A DNA stretch of 64,000 bases, from positions 23,000 to 86,999 of the forward strand of contig NZ_JAQFWQ010000014.1 in NCBI RefSeq assembly GCF_027706725.1. The letters run 5' to 3'. Source of the DNA: Nocardiopsis endophytica (GTDB lineage: Bacteria; Actinomycetota; Actinomycetes; Streptosporangiales; Streptosporangiaceae). How positions within the stretch are numbered: position 1 is the stretch's first letter; each line of letters starts with the position of its first letter. Of this stretch, positions 43,289 through 50,612 are shown in pieces. Both the position numbers and the translations under genes were made by a program. The notes under the pieces are model-generated. The model worked only from the letters and a program-made list of their open reading frames with translations. It ran no database searches and was not told the origin of the DNA.

Positions 43289-44587
43289 CTAGATGCCCGT
43301 GCCCAGCGCCTCGACCCGCATCACGCTGGCGACCGAGCGCACCTCGTCCAGGGCGCGCAGCCGCTCGACGGTGGCGTCCAGCGCCGCGTCCGGGGCCGGG
43401 TGGCTGACCAGAACGAGCTGGGCGTCGTCGCCGCGGCCCTCCTGGCGCACGTTCATGATGGACACCCCGTTCTCGGCGAACACCTCGGCCACCCGGGCCA
43501 GCACGCCGGGCCGGTCGGCCACGTCCAGGGACAGGTGGTAGCGGGTGACGGTGGCGCCCATCGGGTGCACCGGCAGGCCGGTGTCGTGCGCGCCCTCGCC
43601 CACCGAGGTGGAGGCCAGCCGGTTGCGGCCCACCGCGACCAGGTCGCCGAGCACGGCGCTGGCGGTGGGGGCGCCCCCGGCGCCGGCCCCGTAGAACATC
43701 AGCCGCCCGGCCGACTCGGCCTCCACGAACACGGCGTTGTAGGCGCCGCCGACGGTGGCCAGCGGGTGCTCGCGGGGCAGCATGGCCGGGTGCACGCGCA
43801 CGCCGACCGAGGCGCCGTCCTCGGAGAGCTGGCAGATCGCCAGGGGTTTGACGACGCAGCCCATGGCCTTGGCGCTGGCGATGTCGGCGGCGGTCACCCC
43901 GGTGATGCCCTCGCGGTGCACGTCGGCGGCGGTGACCTGCCGGGTGTGGAAGGCCAGCCGGGCCAGGATGGCGGCCTTGGCGGCGGCGTCGAAGCCCTCC
44001 ACGTCGGCGGTGGGGTCGGCCTCGGCGTAGCCCAGCGCCTGGGCCTCCTCCAGGGACTCGGCGAACCCGGCGCCCTGGGAGTCCATCCGGTCCAGGATGA
44101 AGTTGGTGGTGCCGTTGACGATGCCCATGACGCGGCGGACGCGGTCCCCGGCCAGCGAGTCGCGCAGCGGCCGCAGCAGCGGGATGGCCCCGGCGACCGC
44201 GGCCTCGTAGTACACGTCCACCCCGGCCTCGCGGGCGGCGTCGTGGATGGTGGCGCCGTCCTCGGCGAGCAGCGCCTTGTTGGCGGTCACCACCGACTTG
44301 CCGGCCTTGATCGCCGCCAGGATGAGCGAGCGGGCGGGCTCGATGCCGCCGATCACCTCCACCACCAGGTCGATGTCGTCGCGCGTGACGAGGGACGCGG
44401 CGTCGGTGGTGAACAGCTCGGGGTCCAGGCCCGTGCCGCGGGTGCGGCCCAGGCGCCGCACCGCGATCCCGCCGATCTCGACGGGCGTGCCGATACGCGC
44501 GGCGAGCTCCTCGGACTGCTCGTCGATCAGGCGGACGACCTCAGCACCAACGACGCCGCATCCGAGCAGCGCCACCTTCATCGCCAT
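43289..44587 (-). CDS. hom: Homoserine dehydrogenase
   Basis: Reduces aspartate semialdehyde to homoserine. The 432-residue protein has Rossmann motif GCGVVG at 9-14, the catalytic core ANKALLAEDG, GIVNGTTNFIL, EAQALGYAEADPTADVEGFDAAAKA, and a C-terminal ACT domain (about 350-425, DRPGVLARVAEVFAENGVSI), where threonine feedback usually acts. ATG at 44587 is used; ATG at 44581 is an alternative. Confidence 0.96.
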   Translation of the reverse strand: MAMKVALLGCGVVGAEVVRLIDEQSEELAARIGTPVEIGGIAVRRLGRTRGTGLDPELFTTDAASLVTRDDIDLVVEVIGGIEPARSLILAAIKAGKSVVTANKALLAEDGATIHDAAREAGVDVYYEAAVAGAIPLLRPLRDSLAGDRVRRVMGIVNGTTNFILDRMDSQGAGFAESLEEAQALGYAEADPTADVEGFDAAAKAAILARLAFHTRQVTAADVHREGITGVTAADIASAKAMGCVVKPLAICQLSEDGASVGVRVHPAMLPREHPLATVGGAYNAVFVEAESAGRLMFYGAGAGGAPTASAVLGDLVAVGRNRLASTSVGEGAHDTGLPVHPMGATVTRYHLSLDVADRPGVLARVAEVFAENGVSIMNVRQEGRGDDAQLVLVSHPAPDAALDATVERLRALDEVRSVASVMRVEALGTGI

Positions 44588-44649
44588 AGGGGGGTGACTC
44601 CCGCTTCTCTCATGTGCTTGTGCGGTTCCTGTCCTGCTTGCGGACCTGC

Positions 44650-46041
44650 TCAGCCCCGGTCGAGGCGGAGCAGGTCCTCCTCGGTCTCCCGGCGCACCAG
44701 CGTCCGGGAGCTCCCGCCGCGCACGGCGACCACGGCCGGGCGCGGCAGGTGGTTGTAGTTGCTGGCCATCGAGTGGCAGTAGGCGCCGGTGGCGGCCACC
44801 GCGACGAGGTCGCCGGGGCGCAGGTCCCGGGGCAGGTGCAGGTCGTTCACGATGATGTCGCCGCTCTCGCAGTGCTTGCCGACCAGGCGGGAGAGCATCG
44901 GCTCGGCGGAGCCGGCGCGGGAGGCGGGGGCGCAGGTGTACTCGGCGCCGTACAGGGCGGTGCGGATGTTGTCGCTCATGCCGCCGTCGACGCTGACGTA
45001 GGTGCGGATGCCCTCGACGTCCTTGACGGTGCCGACGGTGTAGAGGGTGACCCCGGCGGGGCCGGCGACGGCGCGTCCGGGCTCGACCGACAGCCGGGGC
45101 ACCGGCAGGCCCCCGGCCTCGCACTCGCGGGCGACGATGGCGCTGAGGCTCTGCGCGATGTCCTTGGCGGCCAGCGGGGTGTCGGCGGGGGTGTAGGCGA
45201 TGCCCAGGCCGCCGCCCAGGTCCAGTTCGGACAGGGTGGCGCCGGTGTCGGCGTGGATCCGGGCCAGGAACGCGGCGACGCGGCGGGCGGCGACCTCGAA
45301 CCCGGCGGTGTCGAAGATCTGCGAGCCGATGTGGGAGTGCAGGCCGACCAGGTCGATGTGGTCGGAGTCGAGCAGGCGGCGCACGGCGCGCTCGGCGGCG
45401 CCGGTGCTCAGCGCCAGGCCGAACTTCTGGTCGTCGTGGGCGGTGGCGACGAACTCGTGGGTGTGCGCCTCCACGCCGGTGGTGACGCGCACCAGCACCC
45501 GGGGGCGGGCGCCGCGGTCGGCGGCGATGCGCTCCAGGCGGTCGATCTCGTCGAAGGAGTCGACGATGATGCGGCCCACCCCGGCGTCGACGGCGCGGGC
45601 CAGCTCGGACTCGGACTTGTTGTTGCCGTGCAGGCCGATGTCCTCGGCGGGGAACCCGGCGGCCAGGGCGACGGCCAGCTCGCCGCCGCTGCACACGTCG
45701 AGCTTGAGCCCCTCCTCCTGCACCCACCGGGCGACGGCCTTGGTGAGCAGGGCCTTGCCCGCGTAGTAGACGTCGGCGCCGACGGCGGAGAAGGACTCGC
45801 GGAACTCGCGGGCGCGGGCGCGGAAGTCCTCCTCGTCGAGCACGAACAGGGGGGTCCCGTACTCGCGGGCGAGCTCGGTGGCCGCGACCCCGCCCAGCAC
45901 GATCTCCCCGTCGGCGCGGTGGGCGCCGCCGGGCCACACCCGCGGGTCGAGGGCGTAGAGGTCCTCGGGCGGGGCGGGCGGGTGGTCCTCGGGCAGCACG
46001 TCCGCGTGGCGTGGGCCTGCGGGGTGGGCGTAACGGCTCAT
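44650..46041 (-). CDS. lysA: Diaminopimelate decarboxylase
   Basis: PLP alanine-racemase-fold enzyme making lysine from meso-diaminopimelate. The 463-residue protein has Lys96 (VYYAGKALLTK), HGNNKSESEL, LDLGGGLGIAY, EPGRAVAGPAG, the Cys in GKHCESGDII and AYCHSMASNYN. It heads lysA-hom-thrC-thrB, the aspartate-family group; the lysA-hom gap is 62 bp. Confidence 0.96.
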   Translation of the reverse strand: MSRYAHPAGPRHADVLPEDHPPAPPEDLYALDPRVWPGGAHRADGEIVLGGVAATELAREYGTPLFVLDEEDFRARAREFRESFSAVGADVYYAGKALLTKAVARWVQEEGLKLDVCSGGELAVALAAGFPAEDIGLHGNNKSESELARAVDAGVGRIIVDSFDEIDRLERIAADRGARPRVLVRVTTGVEAHTHEFVATAHDDQKFGLALSTGAAERAVRRLLDSDHIDLVGLHSHIGSQIFDTAGFEVAARRVAAFLARIHADTGATLSELDLGGGLGIAYTPADTPLAAKDIAQSLSAIVARECEAGGLPVPRLSVEPGRAVAGPAGVTLYTVGTVKDVEGIRTYVSVDGGMSDNIRTALYGAEYTCAPASRAGSAEPMLSRLVGKHCESGDIIVNDLHLPRDLRPGDLVAVAATGAYCHSMASNYNHLPRPAVVAVRGGSSRTLVRRETEEDLLRLDRG

Positions 46042-46107
46042 GTACGGCTCTCGGCGGTGTGTCGGGGCTCTGGGAAGCGTGTCACGGGCGGGGCGGGGCC
46101 GGGGTGC

Positions 46108-47202
46108 CTAGAGCCTTGTGGGCGCGGTCACACCGAGAAGGAGGAGGCCGGCTCCGAGGACTCCGGACACGGCGGCGCGCAGGTCCTGCCGGTAGGCGGC
46201 GCGCTCCCCCGCTGCCCCCGCGCCGTCGCGGGGACCGGCCCACACATGGTAGGCCGTGGCGAGCCCCTCCAGGTATCTGACCAGCATATGGGGTCGCCCA
46301 CGCCGCCCGGCCGCGGCGGCTGCGCCGGGCCCGTCGTAGAGGGCGCCGAGGAGTCCGGTCAGTTCCGGGTCGGGCTCTCCCGGAAGGTGCAACGCGGGTC
46401 CGGCCGCGTCTCTTCCCTCCTCCTCCGCTCCCGCCTCCCATTCCCGCGCCGTCACGGCGTGCGCGTGGGCGTAGCGGACGGCGAAGGCGGGGTTGTCGGC
46501 GGTGAGGCGGGCCCAGGCACCGGGGGCGTCGGCGGTGGGCAGGGCGGGCAGGCCGGGCCCGGTGAGCTCGCCGGGGCGGGGCTGCTCGGAGAGCGAGCGG
46601 CAGAACGCGAAGCGGGCGGAGGCCTCGCCGACGGCGGCGATGAGGCGGCCGGGCGGGGTGTCGAGGCGGGGACGGTCCACGAGCGGCTCCCGCCAGCCGA
46701 CGCCGGTCCGCACGTCCTCCGCTCTCCTGCCCCCTTCCCCTTCTTCTCCCCTCCCCTCCAACCTCCTGCGGGCGTCATCGCGGGCGGCGGAGCGGGCGGC
46801 GTGCAGGGTCGGGAGGGCAGCCAGGTCGGTCAGCCCGGGGAGCGGGGACGGGGGGCGCCGCCCGGAGTGGAGGAACACCGCCCCGTCGCGGGCGTCGAGG
46901 ATGAGGGGCCCGAAGAGGCGGGGCTCGGGGGTGAGGAGGAGGCGCCCGCCGGGGGCGGCGGAGGCGTCGGCGATGCCGTCCTCGTGTCTGAGGCGGTCGG
47001 CGATGGCACGGGCGAGCGGCTCCGCGCCGTCCCCCGCCTTCTGCCCCACCCTCAGGGCGATGGCAGAGGTGAGGCCCAGGGCGTCCTTCTCCCGCCGGGG
47101 GTCGGCCGGGGGGAGGGCGCCGGGGTCGGCCCCCAGCGCATCGGCGGCGGCGCGGCGCACGGCGGCGTCGACCTCCCAGGGGGAGGCGGAGGCGAGCGCC
47201 AT
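46108..47202 (-). CDS. ArgRS-anticodon-binding (DALR) domain protein without a catalytic core
   Basis: The 364-residue protein ends in a DALR-type anticodon-binding domain like arginyl-tRNA synthetase (FAVRYAHAHAVTARE; LVRYLEGLATAYHVWAG; LLLLGVTAPTRL). There is no HIGH or KMSK signature, so it cannot charge tRNA. The N-terminal half resembles the ArgRS N-terminal additional domain (LRVGQKAGDGAEPLARAIADRL). Similar genes precede lysA in other actinomycetes. The function is unknown; tRNA binding is plausible. Its GTG/ATG start overlaps the receiver gene stop at 47202. Confidence 0.8.
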   Translation of the reverse strand: MALASASPWEVDAAVRRAAADALGADPGALPPADPRREKDALGLTSAIALRVGQKAGDGAEPLARAIADRLRHEDGIADASAAPGGRLLLTPEPRLFGPLILDARDGAVFLHSGRRPPSPLPGLTDLAALPTLHAARSAARDDARRRLEGRGEEGEGGRRAEDVRTGVGWREPLVDRPRLDTPPGRLIAAVGEASARFAFCRSLSEQPRPGELTGPGLPALPTADAPGAWARLTADNPAFAVRYAHAHAVTAREWEAGAEEEGRDAAGPALHLPGEPDPELTGLLGALYDGPGAAAAAGRRGRPHMLVRYLEGLATAYHVWAGPRDGAGAAGERAAYRQDLRAAVSGVLGAGLLLLGVTAPTRL

Positions 47203-47630
47203 CAGGCGACCCCGGCGAGCTCGCGGACGGTCCCGATGAGCTCGTTCGGGTCGAAGGGCTTGGTGAGGTAGGCGTCGACGCCGAGCTCCTCGCCGCGCTT
47301 GAGGTCCTCGCCCTGGGCGCGGGCGGTGATGAGCACGACCTTGGCCTCGCGGGTGCCGGCGTTCTCGCGCAGGCGGGTGGCGGTGACCCAGCCGTCGAGC
47401 CGGGGCATCATGACGTCGAGCGTGATGACGTGCGGCCGCACCTCCTCGGCCCGCTCCAGGCAGTCCCGGCCGTCGACGGCCTGGTGCACCTCGAACCCTT
47501 CGAGCTGCAGATTCACCGCTATGAGCTGCCTGATGACCTCGTTGTCGTCGACCACCAGGACCCGAGCCGCCTCTTCACCCACGTCCGCGAGGGTAGCGCC
47601 CGCACCACCGCCCGCGCGGCCGTTTCGCAC
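47202..47630 (-). CDS. Stand-alone response-regulator receiver protein
   Basis: The 142-residue CheY-like single receiver has Asp28/Asp29, phosphorylation Asp72 (VITLDVMMPRLDG), Thr102 and Lys124 (YLTKPFDPNEL). There is no output domain. The GTG at 47630 is selected because GGAGG (47637-47641) lies 6 nt upstream; the later GTG at 47582 lacks one. No kinase gene is adjacent. It shares the operon with the DALR protein and lysA and is divergent from tRNA-Arg. Confidence 0.88.
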   Translation of the reverse strand: MRNGRAGGGAGATLADVGEEAARVLVVDDNEVIRQLIAVNLQLEGFEVHQAVDGRDCLERAEEVRPHVITLDVMMPRLDGWVTATRLRENAGTREAKVVLITARAQGEDLKRGEELGVDAYLTKPFDPNELIGTVRELAGVA

Positions 47631-47651
47631 GATCCACCTCCGGAGTACTGC

Positions 47652-47657
47652 TAGAGT
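47652..47657 (+). promoter_or_regulatory. -10 box of tRNA-Arg
   Basis: TAGAGT lies 14 nt before the tRNA 5' end. It is only about 20 bp from the divergent receiver gene start, so the two promoters must overlap. Confidence 0.5.
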
Positions 47658-47671
47658 GGATCACGCAGCGC

Positions 47672-47743
47672 GCCCCCTTAGCTCAGGGGATAGAGCAACG
47701 GCCTCCGGAGCCGTGTGCGGAGGTTCGAATCCTCCAGGGGGCA
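47672..47743 (+). tRNA. tRNA-Arg (anticodon CCG)
   Basis: The 72-nt cloverleaf has acceptor GCCCCCT/AGGGGGC, D arm GCTC/GAGC, anticodon stem ACGGC/GCCGT with loop CTCCGGA, and T arm GGAGG-TTCGAAT-CCTCC. The anticodon CCG reads CGG, a frequent Arg codon in high-GC genomes. CCA is not encoded. A T-run terminator follows. Confidence 0.96.
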
Positions 47744-47751
47744 CTGTCAAG

Positions 47752-47785
47752 ACCAGCGGGATCGCTTCGGCACCCGCTGGTTTTT
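47752..47785 (+). terminator. Intrinsic terminator of tRNA-Arg
   Basis: A 9-bp stem ACCAGCGGG / CCCGCTGGT with a 12-nt loop is followed by TTTTT (47781-47785), the most classical rho-independent terminator in the window. Confidence 0.9.
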
Positions 47786-47973
47786 CGTGTGCCCGGCCCT
47801 TTCAGGACACACGGCTCCGACAGGCCGTTGCTCCTTCTCCCTGCCGCCGAGCACTTCCCTGGCCCGTGGCGGGGCCGCCACCGGAACCCCGGACGTGTCG
47901 TGCCCGTCCGATCCGCCGCACGGGGCCGGAGACGGCCCTTTACTCCGATGAGCGGATGGAGGCGGAAACAGCC

Positions 47974-48177
47974 ATGGCCGAACAGCCCGGTCACAGGGTG
48001 AAGCTGCGCAACGGTATGGACCTGTCGTGCGTGGTGTGCCGGAACGACTCCTTCCATGAGCGCGAGTGGCAGCTCAACACCGCGGGGATGAGCTTCTTCA
48101 ATCTGGACTTCCTCAACCGGAGCGCGATCTGTTACATCTGCGCGGAGTGCCGGTACATCCACTGGTTCAACCTCTGA
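47974..48177 (+). CDS. Small zinc-ribbon protein
   Basis: The 67-residue protein has two CxxC pairs (SCVVCRND and YICAECRYIHW) around a short hydrophobic segment (GMSFFNLDFLN), a zinc-ribbon pattern. The ATG at 47974 has GGAGG 11 nt upstream; an in-frame ATG at 47956 has none. It is alone downstream of tRNA-Arg. The family recurs in actinobacteria as an uncharacterised nucleic-acid-binding-like protein. Confidence 0.72.
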   Translation: MAEQPGHRVKLRNGMDLSCVVCRNDSFHEREWQLNTAGMSFFNLDFLNRSAICYICAECRYIHWFNL

Positions 48178-48184
48178 GGCCGAC

Positions 48185-48931
48185 TCACCGGTCCTTTGCG
48201 AAGGGCTCCGGGTCGATGACGTCCTTCGGCGGGGTGTAGGTCGCGCAGACCCAGGCGGTAAGGGTCATCAGTCCGGCGAGCACGGCCCACACCAGTGTCG
48301 CGGCCCAGAGCCGGTTGACCAGGTCCCCGAGGAACATGGGCATCAGGAGTCCGGCGAACGGCAGCGCCAGGCCGAGGCCGAGCGCGGCGGCCATCGCCCT
48401 GGTCGGGGTCCGCCGCCACCGGATGAGCCGCAGCCCGGTGACGGCGGCGACCACCGTCCCCGACGGGGCGAGGATGAGCGCGAGGACCAGGGCGGTGTGC
48501 CGCATGTCGATCGGGTACAAGCCGGTGCGCTGGGTCATCCCCTCCGCCGCGATCTCCCTGGGCAGGCCCCGCCACACCGTGCCGGTCACCTTCTGCCCGT
48601 CGTCCAGGGTCCGCAGGACGGGGCCCCTGCCGTCCATGTCGACCCTGATCCGGGTGCCGTCCTCGGCGTTGAGCGTCAGCGCGCGCGTGCCGCTCCTGCC
48701 CCTCTCATTGACGATGTCGGAGGCGGTGAACTCCTGCTCCCACAGGCACTCGGCCGCCTCCTCGGGCGGGGAGGGGCAGGGCTCGGCGGCCAGGTAGGCA
48801 CGGTTGTCCCGGTGCCCGTCGGCGAGGTTGACGGCGACGGCATAGGCGGCACCGCCCACCAGGGCGAAGCCGTACAGGAGGGCGACAACGCTGCCGAGGG
48901 CGCTGCGCAGGATCCGACCGGGGGACAGCAT
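48185..48931 (-). CDS. Hypothetical membrane protein
   Basis: The 248-residue protein has one N-terminal span (VVALLYGFALVGGAAYAVAV), an exposed ~100-residue region with two Cys (EPCPSPPEEAAECLWEQEF) likely outside the membrane, then three spans (TALVLALILAPSGTVVAAVTG; ALGLGLALPFAGLLMPMFLG; AATLVWAVLAGLMTLTAWV). No family recognised. It is convergent with the zinc-ribbon gene, separated by 7 bp. Confidence 0.65.
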   Translation of the reverse strand: MLSPGRILRSALGSVVALLYGFALVGGAAYAVAVNLADGHRDNRAYLAAEPCPSPPEEAAECLWEQEFTASDIVNERGRSGTRALTLNAEDGTRIRVDMDGRGPVLRTLDDGQKVTGTVWRGLPREIAAEGMTQRTGLYPIDMRHTALVLALILAPSGTVVAAVTGLRLIRWRRTPTRAMAAALGLGLALPFAGLLMPMFLGDLVNRLWAATLVWAVLAGLMTLTAWVCATYTPPKDVIDPEPFAKDR

Positions 48932-48973
48932 GTCCCGATCATCCCAGTACAGCCGCTTCGGCCCGACGGAGGA

Positions 48974-49588
48974 TCAGCCGATGGCGTAGAGCGGGCGGAC
49001 CCGCTCGCCGTCGTCGGTTCGCTTCCCCAGCAGGCGCGGTGGGAGCGCGAGGTAGTAGCGGCCGTCGGACACGCTCACCCGGGCCTCGTCGGCGAAAGTG
49101 TCGAACAGCCGCGGGAGCCCGTCGGCGACCACCTCGGCGGCGCCTTCACCATCGGCGGGGAAGGCGAGGAGGCGCAGGTCCACCCCTTCGTCTTCGCTCA
49201 TCGGGGTCGACGACGCCCCTGGGGCGTGGAGCGCGAGGACGAGGACCCGGCCGTCCTCGACGGCCAGCACCTCTCGGGGCACGTACCCCTCGGCATAGCG
49301 AGCCCATCGGGTCTGCCCGGTCGTCAGGTCGACGGCGGCCGTGCGGTCCCAGATCCTCCTCGTGTCGGACGCGATCAGGTAAAGGGTTCCATCGACGACG
49401 GGGTGGTCCCACTCCCCCGGGCCTTCCAGGTATTCGTAGTATTCGTATTCGGGCGCCTCGTCCGGCTCGTCGGGGAGCGCCTCCTGCTCCTGTCCGACGT
49501 GGACGGTCTCCGCCTCGCCGCCGTCGAACACATACACATCGAATCCACCGTCGGGCAGTCTGCACTCTTCCCCCCAGCAGGACCTCAC
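48974..49588 (-). CDS. PQQ-propeller-like protein, C-terminal part (probable frameshifted partner)
   Basis: The 204-residue frame begins at a GTG overlapping the previous stop (GTGA) but has no ribosome-binding site of its own. It carries beta-propeller-like repeats (GTLYLIASDTRRIWDRTAAVDLTTGQTRW; RYYLALPPRLLG). Sequence just upstream of the GTG in this frame continues as protein-like (LLSGDPL), until a TGA. It probably encodes the C-terminal half of the same protein as 49585-50433, split by a one-base shift near 49611-49624. Real coupled genes are the alternative. Confidence 0.6.
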   Translation of the reverse strand: MRSCWGEECRLPDGGFDVYVFDGGEAETVHVGQEQEALPDEPDEAPEYEYYEYLEGPGEWDHPVVDGTLYLIASDTRRIWDRTAAVDLTTGQTRWARYAEGYVPREVLAVEDGRVLVLALHAPGASSTPMSEDEGVDLRLLAFPADGEGAAEVVADGLPRLFDTFADEARVSVSDGRYYLALPPRLLGKRTDDGERVRPLYAIG

Positions 49589-50433
49589 GAGCGGATCTCC
49601 CGACAGAAGCGGGGCCCTCTCTCAGGCGCGTCACTGCGTCCCGACAGGCCTCCCGTCCCGGTGTCGAGGACACCGACACGCCACCGTTCGTCACAGGCGC
49701 CCTGAACCGCCAGCTCCCCCGTCCCTCTGGGCAACAGGTACTGCTCCGTCATGGAACAGCGGTCGCCGGAGAACAGCGGGTCCTCCTCCCGCCACATCTC
49801 CCGCCCCTCCTTGTCGGCGTCCAGGCCGACCAGGATCTCCGCCCGCTGGACCACCACACGCGGACCGTCGGCCCACACCCCTGCCCCGGTCGCGTCCGGC
49901 ATTCGCCCCGCCTCCTCGCCGATCCCCGCCCACGGGGATCCGACCTGGGCGGTCCACACCTCCTCACCGCTCTCCAGATCGAGGGCGACCACGGTGCGGC
50001 AGGCGTTGCCGTAGATCCCGTACTCGTTGTCGACATCGTCCTCTTCGACGAGGACGACCCCGATGTCCCCCTCCTCCCCGGCGGGGGTCTCGGCCGCGGC
50101 GCACAGCCCCCGGCCCTCCGGGGTGAACTCCCAGAGCAGCTCCCCCTCGTCGGGGGTGTAGGCGGCCACCCCTCGCTGGTCGGCATGCACGACGGCACCG
50201 GCCCTCGGCCATAGGGCGGCCCAACCGTCGAAGCGCGAATACGCCGGGTTCGGGTCGTCGTCCGCGGGTGCCTCCCAGGCGACGGTCAAAGCCTCCTCTT
50301 CCCCTGTGACCTCGATCGACGGCGCGGTCTCCGGTTGAGCCCCGACCAGGACGACACCCCCGGCGGCCAGGGTGACGACTCCCGCCGCGATGCCGAGTCT
50401 CCACACTGGCGGCAGGCGTCTGCGTGTCGTCAC
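49585..50433 (-). CDS. Membrane-anchored PQQ-like beta-propeller protein, N-terminal part
   Basis: The 282-residue protein has an N-terminal signal anchor (LGIAAGVVTLAAGGVVLVGA) and an extracellular beta-propeller-like region (YTPDEGELLWEFTPEG; TVVALDLESGEEVW; LVGLDADKEGREMWREED). Tryptophan-docking 'LD..TGE..W' repeats suggest PQQ-propeller-like blades, without evidence for enzyme activity. The GTG at 50433 has AGGAG 7 nt upstream. The end (GPRFCREIRS) lacks repeat character, in line with a frameshift near the 3' end. Confidence 0.68.
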   Translation of the reverse strand: MTTRRRLPPVWRLGIAAGVVTLAAGGVVLVGAQPETAPSIEVTGEEEALTVAWEAPADDDPNPAYSRFDGWAALWPRAGAVVHADQRGVAAYTPDEGELLWEFTPEGRGLCAAAETPAGEEGDIGVVLVEEDDVDNEYGIYGNACRTVVALDLESGEEVWTAQVGSPWAGIGEEAGRMPDATGAGVWADGPRVVVQRAEILVGLDADKEGREMWREEDPLFSGDRCSMTEQYLLPRGTGELAVQGACDERWRVGVLDTGTGGLSGRSDAPERGPRFCREIRS

Positions 50434-50564
50434 GGGTCGGCTCCTGGGGTCCGGGGGCGGGAGGACGAACCGGCATGCTCGCGGCCCGGAGAGGGCGCGC
50501 ACAAGGCCTTTCGAGCAGGATGGAAACCCGCCCACCCCGGCCCCCTGCCGTCGGGGAGGTGGCG

Positions 50565-50574
50565 CGGTATACCG
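50565..50574. promoter_or_regulatory. CGGTATACCG palindrome upstream of gamma-glutamyltransferase-like gene
   Basis: A perfect 10-bp palindrome, 39 bp before the ATG at 50613 and overlapping a possible -10 (TATACC). It could be an operator, for example of the GntR type; this is an inference from position and symmetry only. Confidence 0.35.
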
Positions 50575-50612
50575 TGTGCACCGTCACAGCGGCGCATAGG
50601 AGGGACCATCGG

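Noticed and set aside
47672-47785. tRNA-Arg as an integration (att) site
   Set aside because: No integrase and no repeated tRNA 3' end was found in the window.
47786-47973. Plus-strand open frame between tRNA-Arg and the zinc-ribbon gene (continuing into it)
   Set aside because: The part before the ATG at 47974 has no family resemblance, and the GGAGG site fixes the start downstream.
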